The notes beneath the pieces were generated by a model that was not told the origin of the DNA, searched no databases, and saw nothing but the letters and a program-made list of their open reading frames with translations. From NCBI GenBank assembly GCA_965140775.1, contig OZ223471.1, forward strand, positions 3,596,001 through 3,660,000: 64,000 nucleotides of DNA. The letters run 5' to 3'. Numbering within the stretch: the stretch's first letter is position 1; each line of letters opens with the position of its first letter. Origin of the DNA: UBA6244 sp965140775. Its GTDB lineage: Bacteria > Bacteroidota > Bacteroidia > Bacteroidales > F082. This document shows positions 44,644 through 53,632 of this stretch, piece after piece. The position numbers and the translations under genes were made by a program.

Positions 44644-45741
44644 TTAAATATAGTTAGAATTCTCCATCAGGCGATCGCTGTCCGACAGTTCCTTTTGTTC
44701 CTTTTTCTCGGCAAACATCTCCAGGTCGGCGGGCAATTTACCACGACGGTTCATGTTCATGATTTCACGAACCTGTTCCGTATTGATGGCCATCATGTTC
44801 GCATTGTCGCCGGCATAGCAATACCACATAATCTGCTTAAACACATCACTCTTCACGTGGAAAGCCTTGCCTTTCTTGGTATTGAGGGGGGTATTCTGAT
44901 CGGGGAACTTCCGTAAAGCATCCACATAATTATCCACCTCATAATTCAAACAGCATTTTAATTTACCACACTGACCGGCCAACTTCTGGGGATTGAGCGA
45001 CAGTTGTTGGGCACGTGCCGAGTTGGTGGATACGCTCCTGAAACTGCTCATGAATGAAGCACAGCAAAGCTCCCTTCCACAGGGACCGATACCACCCAAT
45101 TTGGCTGCTTCCTGCCGCACGCCGATTTGACGCATCTCGATTCTTACCTTAAAAGCATCAGCCAAATGTCGGATAAGTTCACGAAAATCCACCCGGTCGG
45201 AGGCTGTATAATAAAAGATGGCTTTGGTTTTATCGCCTTGGTATTCCACATCATTGATCTTCATCTCCAGCTTGAGTGACGATGCAATGCGCCTTGATTT
45301 TAATATGGCCGGATCTTCAAGTTGTATCACGTCCAGCCATTTTTCAATATCCACCACACGTGCATGGCGAAATATTTGTTTCATTTCACGCTTTTTGGCA
45401 TCTTCGTGCTTGCGTTTCAACTGCAATTGCACCAAATCGCCCACCAAAGATACAATCCCGATGTCGTGACCCGGAGCAGCTTCCACAGCCACAATTTCGC
45501 CTTCTTTCAGCATCATGTCAGCCGGATAAAGATAAAAATCCTTGCGTCCGTTTTTAAATCTGATTTCAGCTACCTGCGGCTCGGTGCCTTGACTCGGCTG
45601 TGTATATCCTGCCAACCAATTGACGCTCGACAGCTTACAACACCGCTGTTGATTGATATTGGAGTTGGCAATCTCCGCATTGTTGATGGTACAACATCCA
45701 CGGGAGGGTTCGCTATATATATGATTATCTTGAGGTTCCAT
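44644..45741 (-). CDS. ricT: PSP1-domain protein, RicT/YaaT family
   Basis: A 365-aa cytoplasmic protein. The PSP1 domain lies about residues 60-270. Cys residues in GGIGPCGRELCCASFM and KLAGQCGKLKCCLNYE are the conserved positions that bind an Fe-S cluster in the Bacillus RicAFT complex. Additional CC pairs occur near the N-terminus (EPSRGCCTINN and INQQRCCKLSS). In Bacillus RicT affects RNA maturation and sporulation; in Bacteroidota its role is unknown and it lacks the Ric partners here. First gene of the ricT-gldH-pbp1A block, with a consensus -7 box 37 bp upstream. Confidence 0.9.
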   Translation of the reverse strand: MEPQDNHIYSEPSRGCCTINNAEIANSNINQQRCCKLSSVNWLAGYTQPSQGTEPQVAEIRFKNGRKDFYLYPADMMLKEGEIVAVEAAPGHDIGIVSLVGDLVQLQLKRKHEDAKKREMKQIFRHARVVDIEKWLDVIQLEDPAILKSRRIASSLKLEMKINDVEYQGDKTKAIFYYTASDRVDFRELIRHLADAFKVRIEMRQIGVRQEAAKLGGIGPCGRELCCASFMSSFRSVSTNSARAQQLSLNPQKLAGQCGKLKCCLNYEVDNYVDALRKFPDQNTPLNTKKGKAFHVKSDVFKQIMWYCYAGDNANMMAINTEQVREIMNMNRRGKLPADLEMFAEKKEQKELSDSDRLMENSNYI

Positions 45742-45778
45742 TATTCAAATTGATGTACTAAAAACTAATGTTAATTGG

Positions 45779-45786
45779 CAAAGGTA
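45779..45786 (-). promoter_or_regulatory. -7 promoter element of ricT-gldH-pbp1A
   Basis: TACCTTTG on the minus strand matches TAnnTTTG, 37 bp before the ricT ATG. Confidence 0.6.
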
Positions 45787-45840
45787 AGAATTAATGGAGT
45801 ACATCGCATGGACATATTTTGAGGAGCCAACTGCCACAAA

Positions 45841-45872
45841 AAAAAGCCCGACAACGGTGTCAGGCTTTTTTT
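45841..45872 (-). terminator. Rho-independent terminator of groESL
   Basis: On the minus strand, AAAAAGCCTGACA pairs with TGTCGGGCTTTTT (13-bp stem with one mismatch, 4-nt loop), followed by more T. It starts about 17 bp beyond the groEL stop at 45890. Confidence 0.88.
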
Positions 45873-45889
45873 GTGCAAATATGCTATTA

Positions 45890-47527
45890 TTACATCATGC
45901 CGGGCATTCCGCCGCCCATGGGGGGCATGGCAGGAGGTTGGGCATTGGGATCTTTATGTTCTGAAAGTACGCATTCGGTGGTAAGTAACATACCGGCAAT
46001 GCTTGAAGCATTTTCGAGGGCCACGCGGGTAACTTTGGTGGGATCGATCACGCCTGCAGCTTTCAGGTTTTCATATACTTCGGTTCTGGCGTTGAAACCA
46101 AAATCGCCTGTACCTTCTTTCACCTTGTTTACTACCACCGAGCCTTCAAGTCCGGCGTTTTCAACAATGCGACGGAGGGGTTCTTCGAGGGCTCTTCTGA
46201 TGATGGCCACACCGGTTTCTTCGTCTTCGTTGTCCACTTTCAGTTCGCTCAGGGCGCCAATGGCACGGATGAAAGCTACACCACCGCCGGGAACGGTTCC
46301 TTCTTCGATGGCAGCACGTGTGGCGGCCAAAGCATCGTCGAAACGGTCTTTTTTCTCTTTCATTTCCACTTCACTGGCAGCGCCTACATAAATTACAGCA
46401 ACACCACCGGCTAATTTGGCCAAGCGTTCTTGCAATTTTTCTTTGTCGTAGTCGGAAGTTGTGGTTTCAATTTGGGCTTTGATTTGGCTAACGCGAGCCA
46501 TGATGTTGGCTTTGTCGCCTTTGCCGCTAACCAAAGTGGTGTTGTCTTTGCTGATGGTAATTTTTTCGGCTTCACCCAACATATCCAGGGTAGCGTCTTC
46601 CAGTTTATAACCTTTTTCTTCAGAAATCACGGTACCACCTGTGAGGATAGCCAAATCTTCGAGCATTTCTTTTCTTCTGTCGCCAAAGCCGGGTGCTTTT
46701 ACGGCAGCTACTTTGAGCGAACCACGCAAACGATTCACAACAAGTGTTGCAAGTGCTTCAGATTCTACATCTTCGGCAATGATAATGAAAGGACGACCGG
46801 TTTGAACGGCTTTTTCGAGCACGGGCAACAGGTCTTTCATCACCGATACTTTTTTGTCGTAAATCAACACCAATGGGTTTTCGTAAACCACTTCCATTTT
46901 CTCGGTGTCGGTAACGAAGTAAGGCGAAATGTATCCGCGGTCGAACTGCATTCCTTCTACCACATCTACGTAAGTTTCAATACCTTTGGCTTCTTCCACG
47001 GTAATAACACCTTCTTTTTTCACCTTGCTCATGGCTTCGGCAATCAAGCTTCCGATGAATTCATCGTTGTTGGCCGAGATGGAGGCAATTTGTTTGATTT
47101 TGTCGTTGTTGTCGCCTACCTCTTCGGTTTGAGCTCTCAACGATTCAACCACTTTCAATACGGCTTTGTCGATACCTCTTTTCAGGTCCATGGGATTGGC
47201 ACCGGCGGTAACGTTTTTCAAACCTGTACCATAGATGGCCTGAGCCAGGATGGTGGCGGTAGTGGTTCCGTCGCCGGCCAGGTCGTTGGTTCTGGAAGCA
47301 ACTTCTTTCACCATTTGAGCCCCCATATTTTCTACGGGATCTTTCAGTTCAATTTCCTTGGCTACGGTAACCCCGTCTTTTGTCACCTGAGGTGCGCCAT
47401 ATGATTTTTCGATAATTACGTTGCGACCTTTGGGTCCGAGTGTTACTTTTACAGCATCTGATAAGGCATCAACGCCTTTTTTCAGTCTTTCTCTAGCCTC
47501 GTTATCAAATAAAATGTCCTTTGCCAT
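45890..47527 (-). CDS. groEL: Chaperonin GroEL (Hsp60)
   Basis: The 545-aa ATP-dependent folding cage. Hallmarks: VTLGPKGRNVIIEKSYGAPQ, GDGTTTATILAQAI, the LLPVLEKAVQTGRPF apical domain and the C-terminal GGMPGMM tail. Full length and intact. It lies 36 bp after groES, and the pair ends in a strong terminator. Confidence 0.98.
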   Translation of the reverse strand: MAKDILFDNEARERLKKGVDALSDAVKVTLGPKGRNVIIEKSYGAPQVTKDGVTVAKEIELKDPVENMGAQMVKEVASRTNDLAGDGTTTATILAQAIYGTGLKNVTAGANPMDLKRGIDKAVLKVVESLRAQTEEVGDNNDKIKQIASISANNDEFIGSLIAEAMSKVKKEGVITVEEAKGIETYVDVVEGMQFDRGYISPYFVTDTEKMEVVYENPLVLIYDKKVSVMKDLLPVLEKAVQTGRPFIIIAEDVESEALATLVVNRLRGSLKVAAVKAPGFGDRRKEMLEDLAILTGGTVISEEKGYKLEDATLDMLGEAEKITISKDNTTLVSGKGDKANIMARVSQIKAQIETTTSDYDKEKLQERLAKLAGGVAVIYVGAASEVEMKEKKDRFDDALAATRAAIEEGTVPGGGVAFIRAIGALSELKVDNEDEETGVAIIRRALEEPLRRIVENAGLEGSVVVNKVKEGTGDFGFNARTEVYENLKAAGVIDPTKVTRVALENASSIAGMLLTTECVLSEHKDPNAQPPAMPPMGGGMPGMM

Positions 47528-47563
47528 TTGATTAAAATTTTATATTAAATTAAATTATTCCTT

Positions 47564-47842
47564 TTAAATTATTGCAAGTATGTCTTTTTCGCTCATAATC
47601 AGGTAATTTACACCTTCCAAACTGATTTCGGTGCCTGCATATTTTCCGTACAATACTTTGTCGTTCACCTTAACGGTTACAGGGTTTTCCTTGTTTTCGG
47701 CTGGAACAGCAACAACAATACCTTGTTGAGGTTTCTCTTTTGCGGTATCAGGAATAATGATTCCCGAAGCGGTCTTTTCTTCAGCTGGGGCAGGCAATAT
47801 TACCACCCGGTCGCCCAACGGTTTCATGTTGATTTTTTCCAT
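47564..47842 (-). CDS. groES: Co-chaperonin GroES (Hsp10)
   Basis: A 92-aa lid of the GroEL cage. Motifs: MKPLGDRVVILPAPAEEKT, ASGIIIPDTAKEKPQ (mobile loop) and VLYGKYAGTEISL. First gene of groESL. No CIRCE element is visible upstream. A possible -7 box is off by one base. Confidence 0.97.
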   Translation of the reverse strand: MEKINMKPLGDRVVILPAPAEEKTASGIIIPDTAKEKPQQGIVVAVPAENKENPVTVKVNDKVLYGKYAGTEISLEGVNYLIMSEKDILAII

Positions 47843-47907
47843 ATGTATAATTCTGTTATGTGATCGTTGGTAGCCCTACTGTCATAATTTGTGCCAAACT
47901 ACAAGAC

Positions 47908-47946
47908 AAAAAAAATGTCAGAATGTTTATGACATTCTGACATTTT
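47908..47946 (-). terminator. Rho-independent terminator of the secG operon
   Basis: On the minus strand, AAAATGTCAGAATGT pairs perfectly with ACATTCTGACATTTT (15 bp, 5-nt loop), followed by a run of T. It starts 22 bp beyond the secG stop and separates that operon from groESL. Confidence 0.88.
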
Positions 47947-47968
47947 ACATCATGTGATGTAGGAATAT

Positions 47969-48316
47969 CTATTCGGCGTTGTTGTCGGTATCTTCGGCAG
48001 GAGGAGCTTGAAAATCGATGGGGGCAGCGGTGCTTTCACCGGCCACTTGTTCGATCACTTCCGATTGGTTTGGATCGGCTACACCAAAATCGCGGGGGAT
48101 AATCATGGTGGCCGTCAGGCTCAGTACCAGCAAAGCGATGGCCAAACCCCAGGAAGCTTTTTCAAGAAAATCGGCAGTTTGCCTTACACCCATAAATTGT
48201 GCTCCACCGGAAGCAAAGTTTGAGGCCAATCCACCACCTTTTGGGTTCTGAACAAGTACAATTAGTCCGAGTAACACACTCACCACCAAAATCAATATTG
48301 AAATAAAAATATACAT
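47969..48316 (-). CDS. secG: Preprotein translocase subunit SecG
   Basis: A 115-aa subunit of the SecYEG channel. Two membrane helices (YIFISILILVVSVLLGLIVL and WGLAIALLVLSLTATMII) flank the conserved loop VQNPKGGGLASNFASGGAQ. An acidic C-terminal tail of about 35 residues follows. It lies 11 bp after the TPR-like gene, as is common in the phylum. Confidence 0.94.
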   Translation of the reverse strand: MYIFISILILVVSVLLGLIVLVQNPKGGGLASNFASGGAQFMGVRQTADFLEKASWGLAIALLVLSLTATMIIPRDFGVADPNQSEVIEQVAGESTAAPIDFQAPPAEDTDNNAE

Positions 48317-48327
48317 CGATTTAATTT

Positions 48328-49197
48328 TTAAGTATTTAGTTCTTTCTCTGCTTTTTCAATCAGGGCTGCAAAGTAACTACTTTTTTCCGGATATTTCAAA
48401 CTTAATTTTTGATAAATTTTTATGGCCTTTTGCAAGTGTCCCTGATCGTAGTAAATGGTGGCCAGGGTCTCACTTACAATGCTTTCCTGATCTACCACAC
48501 TTTCTTTGGCCACCTCCAGCGGATTGAAGAAAGTAGCCTTGGGGCGTGAAATACTGGGCTGGTTTTTAATAAACTCATCCAGAATTTCTGCTTTTGTTTT
48601 GGTACCTGATTTGGCTTTTGGCTTGGCCGGCTTCTTCTTTGGTTTTTCTTCTACCGTGGTTTCCTGCGCCGGAGGGCCTTCATTTTTCAGCTCCTCGATG
48701 TGTCGATTCACGATTTCCTTGAGTTCAAGTATGGACAAATCGAAATCGGACATGGGAGCCGCAGGTTCAGCATCCACCAATGGCTGCGCAGAAGGGGGTT
48801 CGGGAGTTTCTTTCTCGGCAGCAGCCTTGGGCTCGCTGGCCGGAATTGCTTCTTCAACTGGTTGTTTTACTGTCTTTTCTGATGTTTTTGATTCCGTAAC
48901 GGATGCTGTTTTCACCTCTTCGTTCAGCGCTTCGTCGGGCAGAATAATTCTGACATTGGAAAGCCCTGCCCTGTCGATGTGTTTTTTAAGTATCCTGCGG
49001 TTGCCCGAATAAATGGCCGTTGTACGCAATTCGGTTTCGTAACGGACATCATTTTCTTTGTATTGGTTCACGGAGAGCAAGATGCGTGTGGTTGAACAGT
49101 AGGGAAATTCGTACACCAGAGAGGTTAAACCTGCAATGGTTTGTCCATTCAGTTTCTCGGGATGTTGCAGGTATTCAATAAATTCCACTTTGTTCAT
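48328..49197 (-). CDS. Conserved TPR-like cytoplasmic protein, 289 aa
   Basis: The N-terminal helical part (about residues 1-85; QTIAGLTSLVYEFPYCSTTRI; YNGNR-like segment IYSGNRRILKKHID) is followed by a Pro/Glu/Lys-rich linker (about 95-205). A short TPR-like end follows (ETLATIYYDQGHLQKAIKIYQKLSLKYPEKSSYFAALIEKAEK). A recognised conserved Bacteroidota protein always near lptE and secG in my recollection; function unknown. Part of the sigma-54-activator/lptE/secG operon. Confidence 0.85.
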   Translation of the reverse strand: MNKVEFIEYLQHPEKLNGQTIAGLTSLVYEFPYCSTTRILLSVNQYKENDVRYETELRTTAIYSGNRRILKKHIDRAGLSNVRIILPDEALNEEVKTASVTESKTSEKTVKQPVEEAIPASEPKAAAEKETPEPPSAQPLVDAEPAAPMSDFDLSILELKEIVNRHIEELKNEGPPAQETTVEEKPKKKPAKPKAKSGTKTKAEILDEFIKNQPSISRPKATFFNPLEVAKESVVDQESIVSETLATIYYDQGHLQKAIKIYQKLSLKYPEKSSYFAALIEKAEKELNT

Positions 49198-49238
49198 ACA
49201 CGCAGGATTTAGTTGGTCAGTTCATGCCTGATGGGTAA

Positions 49239-49766
49239 TTACCAGTTGATTACCGCCTTGTTAAAAATATCGTCGGCCAGCATTTCGCTCAACTCATCAA
49301 TAAGTTGCGACTTCACCGAATTGTAGTCGGTATTGGAGGCATAATCAATAAACTGGGTAAATTTAGTATCAAAATCCTTATCAGGCTCATATTTATTTGA
49401 AAATCTTACTTCTATGGTAATGGTAAGCCGGTTGAGTGCCGAAGTTTGATCGCCCTGGATGGCCACAGGGGTTGTTTTATAATCGAAGATAACGCCTTCC
49501 ATGGCCAAATCTCCATTGCGCTCCACCATGGCCAGGTTGGTTTGACTGGTAAATTTATCACGCAGGGCATCCGTAAATATGGAGCTGAGTGTAGGTTCGA
49601 CCAGCGATGCCTGATTGGGGAAATATTGAATGGAAACCGTTTTGGCCTCCGGGGGGATGGATGCTCCGGTAAAGGAGTAAACACCGCATGATGCGTGGGT
49701 TAACAGGACTATTACCGACATCAACACCCCTGTTCGCAACCAAATTTTCTGCACGGGTAAGTTCAT
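49239..49766 (-). CDS. lptE: LPS-assembly lipoprotein LptE family
   Basis: A 175-aa lipoprotein (lipobox LLTHASC, Cys about 27) of the LptE family, which plugs the LptD channel that inserts lipopolysaccharide into the outer membrane. Motifs: YSFTGASIPPEAKTVSIQYFPN and FTDALRDKFTSQTNL. The stop-to-start spacing with the activator gene is zero bases, so the two are cotranscribed. Confidence 0.88.
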   Translation of the reverse strand: MNLPVQKIWLRTGVLMSVIVLLTHASCGVYSFTGASIPPEAKTVSIQYFPNQASLVEPTLSSIFTDALRDKFTSQTNLAMVERNGDLAMEGVIFDYKTTPVAIQGDQTSALNRLTITIEVRFSNKYEPDKDFDTKFTQFIDYASNTDYNSVKSQLIDELSEMLADDIFNKAVINW

Positions 49767-51014
49767 TTACTTAATGTTATATTCTTTTATCTTTCGATAC
49801 AAAGTTCGTTCCGAAATGCCCAGTTCCTGAGCGGCATTTTTACGTTTTCCACGGTGTTTCTCCAACGCTTTTTTAATCATTTCGCGCTCTTTGTCGGTAA
49901 GCGACAACGATTCCTCTATCACTTCAGGATGGTCGTAATCGTCCAGATCATCCAAATCCTCGGCAATTTCTCCCGGATGAGGGTGACTGATTTCCATTCG
50001 GTCCATCATTTTACGCTCCTGCGGAAGCAAATCCGACGAAAAATCTTTCACCAGCAAGGCTTTGGTTTGCTCCACATCCACATGGTGGTCTTCTTTGTCC
50101 AACAAATCTAATACAATCTTTTTGAGCTCGCCCATGTCGCGTTTCATGTCGAAAAGCACCTTGTACAATAGTTCGCGCTCCGAAAAACTTTCTTCTTCGT
50201 TTTTATGATAAAGCACCGGCAAACCTGTATTGTTGGCAACCGGCAAATAACGACTGAGTGTAGGCGCATCCACAAGTTTGTCCTGCTCAATAATGGAAAT
50301 CTGCTCGGTCATGTTCTTCAACTGACGGATATTTCCTGGCCAATAATAGTTGCGAAGCACACGTACGGCATCGTCGGTAAGCTGCAGGGCCGGCATGCGG
50401 TATTTTTCGGCAAAATCGGCCGCAAACTTTCTGAATAACAGATGGATATCATCTTTACGTTCGCGTAACGGCGGCACAAAAATGGGGACCGAATTCAATC
50501 GGTAAAACAAATCCTGACGAAATTTATTTTTCTCGATGGCTTTTGGAATATCCACATTGCTGGCAGCCACCACACGCACATTTGTTTTGATAACCTTGGA
50601 TGAGCCTACTTTGAAAAACTCACCCGTTTCGAGCACACGCAACAAGCGCACCTGAGTTGAAAGAGGAAGCTCGGCCACTTCATCCAGAAAAATGGTTCCG
50701 CCGTCTGCCACTTCGAAGTACCCTTTACGGGCTTCGTGCGCCCCGGTAAACGAGCCTTTTTCGTGACCGAACAACTCAGAATCGATGGTTCCTTCGGGGA
50801 TGGCTCCGCAGTTAACAGCGATATAATGTCCGTGTTTACGTGCGCTTGCCTGATGAATAACCTTGGGAAACGATTCCTTACCCGTCCCGCTTTCTCCTGT
50901 TATTAAAACAGTTAAGTCGGTAGGTGCCACCTGCATGGCTATGTCGATGGCCCGATTGAGCAAGGGTGAGTTGCCAATAATTCCAAATCGTTGTTTTATT
51001 GATTGTACATCCAT
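49767..51014 (-). CDS. Sigma-54-interacting AAA+ transcriptional activator, 415 aa
   Basis: No receiver or sensor domain precedes the AAA+ core, which starts at once (GIIGNSPLLNRAIDIAMQVA; Walker A GESGTGKE; FGHEKGSFTGAHEARKGYFEV; Walker B GGTIFLDEVAELPLS). The sigma-54 contact loop reads GSFTGA instead of the usual GAFTGA. The C-terminus holds a Fis-type HTH (KRKNAAQELGISERTLYRKIKEY). It probably works constitutively or through partners. Start at ATG 51014 or 51020; the difference is two residues. First gene of the operon with lptE, the TPR-like gene and secG. Confidence 0.92.
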   Translation of the reverse strand: MDVQSIKQRFGIIGNSPLLNRAIDIAMQVAPTDLTVLITGESGTGKESFPKVIHQASARKHGHYIAVNCGAIPEGTIDSELFGHEKGSFTGAHEARKGYFEVADGGTIFLDEVAELPLSTQVRLLRVLETGEFFKVGSSKVIKTNVRVVAASNVDIPKAIEKNKFRQDLFYRLNSVPIFVPPLRERKDDIHLLFRKFAADFAEKYRMPALQLTDDAVRVLRNYYWPGNIRQLKNMTEQISIIEQDKLVDAPTLSRYLPVANNTGLPVLYHKNEEESFSERELLYKVLFDMKRDMGELKKIVLDLLDKEDHHVDVEQTKALLVKDFSSDLLPQERKMMDRMEISHPHPGEIAEDLDDLDDYDHPEVIEESLSLTDKEREMIKKALEKHRGKRKNAAQELGISERTLYRKIKEYNIK

Positions 51015-51074
51015 TCGCATAAATTTTGACCTTTAAAACAGCGTAAATTTCTCAACGGTGTGAGAAGGAACACG

Positions 51075-53534
51075 CTATCTTAATTCTGCATTAAATTGTC
51101 GTTCCAATGTCATTTGAATCCGACTCATGGTTTTTTCTATCACCTTGTCGGTGAGGGTTTTTTCAGCATCCTCAAGTATAAACGAAATGGCATAGGATTT
51201 CTTGCCTTCGGGAATTTTATCGCCTTCATACACGTCAAACACATTCACCGATTGGAGCAAACTTCTCTCGGCTTTGAAAGCGGCATCGCGGATGTCGGAA
51301 AAAGGAATATTCTTGTCGAGAAGCAAGGCCAAATCACGCCTTACCGACGGGAATTTATTAACCGGTTGGTAGGTAATGGCGGCCATGGGTACCCGTTTCA
51401 ATGCCAATGTCCAGTTGATTTCGGCCATAAAAACCTCTTGCTTGATATCCATCAGGCGCAACAGTTTTTTACCTACCCTGCCCACCGTGGCCAATACCTT
51501 GTCTCCGACAACATAGTCAAGGGCTTCTGTTAAGTCGGAAGTGCCGGAAACCTTCGTCTGGATTTGTTTCCTGTCGAGACCTAAACGGGACAAAATGGCT
51601 TCCACCCAACCTTTCATTTCGTAAAAATCCATGGCTTTGTGGTCGCGATTCCAGCTTTCTTCGCCCATTTTTCCTGTAGCAACCAACAACAAGTGTTTTT
51701 CTTCAAAATAATTTTTCACACCTGCCTCCGGATTACCACCGGGTTTTTTCTGATAGATATTTCCAAATTCAAACAAGCGCAGATTGTTCACACGGCGATT
51801 GATATTATAATTTATCACTTCCAATCCGCCAAAAATCAGCGACTGACGCAACACGTTCAGGTCCTTGCTCAGGGGATTCAGCAAGGTTACACTTTGGTTT
51901 TCGTCCAAATCGCGGCTGACGGCGGCATATTCGCCTTTGGTGAGGGAATTATTCATCATCTCCACCATGCCCTGCGCCACCAGATAATCCGCAATCACCT
52001 GCTGAATTTTCTCCACATCCGGTTTTTGTCTGATGTTGAGGGATGAATGTAATTTTCCATCGGAATCTACATTGTTAATTCCATAAATTCGGAGAATTTC
52101 TTCAATCACATCCACCTCGCGGGTTACATCCACTTTAAAGGTAGGAATGGAGAGCAACAATCCGGCTTCCTTTTGCTCAACTATGCTGATTTCTAAATCG
52201 GTAAGGATGGTTTTAATCATTTCCCTGGGGATGGATTGACCTATCAAACGATCGATGCGATGGTACAGCACTTCTACCTCAACAGGCTTCACAGGTTGAG
52301 GATACACATCTTTTATGGTGGACGACACCTGTCCTCCGGCCACTTCCTGCATCAGCAGAATGGCACGTTTTAAAGCATATACGGTGATATTTGGATCCAC
52401 GCCACGCTCAAACCTGAAGGAAGCATCCGTTTGAAGCCCGTGAAGTTTGGAGGTTTTACGGATATGCCTGGAATCGAAGCAGGCACTTTCAAGAAAAATG
52501 GAATGGGTTTGGTCGCTCACGCCAGAAGTTAGTCCTCCGAACACGCCGGCCATACACATGCCTTCATCACGGTTACAAATCATGAGGTCTGTTGCGGCCA
52601 ATTTCCGTTCTTCTTCATCGAGGGTAACGAAAGGTGTGGCATCTTCCAGTTTTTTTACAACAACCTTATTACCAACAATTTTAGCAGCATCAAAGGCGTG
52701 CAATGGCTGACCGGTTTCGTGCAACACATAATTGGTAACGTCCACAATGTTGTTGATGGGTCGGACGCCTATGCGCTCCAACCGACCTTTAAGCCAATCG
52801 GGCGATTCTTTTACCACAATTCCTGACAGGGTAACTCCGGCATATCGCGGACAGGCTTGGGTATCGAGAACCTCCACTTCTACATCCAGATTGTTGTTTT
52901 GAACTTGAAAACCGGCCACATCGGGCATGGTCATTTGATATTTACGGGTATTGAGTTCCTGATTGAGTCCGGCAGCCAAATCACGGGAAACACCCATGTG
53001 CGAAACGGCATCGGAGCGGTTGGGCGTAAGCCCTATCTCAAAGATAACGTCGCTTTCGATGTTGAAATACTCGGCAGCGGCGGTTCCTGTGGCGATATCA
53101 CCCGGCAATACCATGATACCGTCGTGGGAGGTTCCCAAACCAAGCTCATCTTCAGCACAAATCATCCCTTCGGAAACTTCGCCACGTATCTTCGACTTTT
53201 TTATCTCGAACGACTCATCGCCGCTGTACAACCTGGTGCCCACAGTTGCCACCAACACCTTTTGTCCGGCAGCCACATTGGGTGCACCACAAACGATGGG
53301 CAAAATATTTCCACCACCCACATCCACGGTGGTTACGCTAAGTTTGTCGGCATTTGGATGTTTTTCGCAAGTGCGCACTTCACCTACCACTACTCCTGAC
53401 AATCCTCCCGGTACCGATTGGTATATCTCAGTTCCTTCTACTTCCAGTCCGGTATCGGTAAGCACGCGCGACACCAGTTCCGGATCCACATCCAGGTTGA
53501 TGTATTGTTTGAGCCAATTATATGAAATCTTCAT
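51075..53534 (-). CDS. pheT: Phenylalanine-tRNA ligase beta subunit
   Basis: An 819-aa subunit of the alpha2-beta2 synthetase charging tRNA-Phe. The N-terminal EMAP-like tRNA-binding domain (about residues 40-150; GLSGVVVGEVRTCEKHPNADKL start; DELGLG), B3/B4 editing domain (about 210-380; TNYVLHETGQPLHAFDAAKI), B5 domain (about 400-475), core (about 480-700) and C-terminal ferredoxin-like anticodon-binding domain (KFPSVRRDLALLLDKNIPF) are all in order. Full length and intact. It has its own consensus -7 box. Confidence 0.97.
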   Translation of the reverse strand: MKISYNWLKQYINLDVDPELVSRVLTDTGLEVEGTEIYQSVPGGLSGVVVGEVRTCEKHPNADKLSVTTVDVGGGNILPIVCGAPNVAAGQKVLVATVGTRLYSGDESFEIKKSKIRGEVSEGMICAEDELGLGTSHDGIMVLPGDIATGTAAAEYFNIESDVIFEIGLTPNRSDAVSHMGVSRDLAAGLNQELNTRKYQMTMPDVAGFQVQNNNLDVEVEVLDTQACPRYAGVTLSGIVVKESPDWLKGRLERIGVRPINNIVDVTNYVLHETGQPLHAFDAAKIVGNKVVVKKLEDATPFVTLDEEERKLAATDLMICNRDEGMCMAGVFGGLTSGVSDQTHSIFLESACFDSRHIRKTSKLHGLQTDASFRFERGVDPNITVYALKRAILLMQEVAGGQVSSTIKDVYPQPVKPVEVEVLYHRIDRLIGQSIPREMIKTILTDLEISIVEQKEAGLLLSIPTFKVDVTREVDVIEEILRIYGINNVDSDGKLHSSLNIRQKPDVEKIQQVIADYLVAQGMVEMMNNSLTKGEYAAVSRDLDENQSVTLLNPLSKDLNVLRQSLIFGGLEVINYNINRRVNNLRLFEFGNIYQKKPGGNPEAGVKNYFEEKHLLLVATGKMGEESWNRDHKAMDFYEMKGWVEAILSRLGLDRKQIQTKVSGTSDLTEALDYVVGDKVLATVGRVGKKLLRLMDIKQEVFMAEINWTLALKRVPMAAITYQPVNKFPSVRRDLALLLDKNIPFSDIRDAAFKAERSLLQSVNVFDVYEGDKIPEGKKSYAISFILEDAEKTLTDKVIEKTMSRIQMTLERQFNAELR

Positions 53535-53560
53535 TACAAAAATATTTGAACTTGAATGGG

Positions 53561-53568
53561 CAAAAGTA
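53561..53568 (-). promoter_or_regulatory. -7 promoter element of pheT
   Basis: TACTTTTG on the minus strand matches TAnnTTTG, 26 bp before the ATG. Confidence 0.6.
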
Positions 53569-53632
53569 ACGAAAATCGGCCATTCTGTATCACCGGAATG
53601 ACAAAGACTGCATATTTGTCAGGCGCACCTGT

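Noticed and set aside
46430..47404. Long plus-strand open frame of about 324 codons
   Set aside because: It lies entirely antisense to groEL, whose identity is certain, and shows no recognisable domain; long antisense frames are common in such codon-biased genes.
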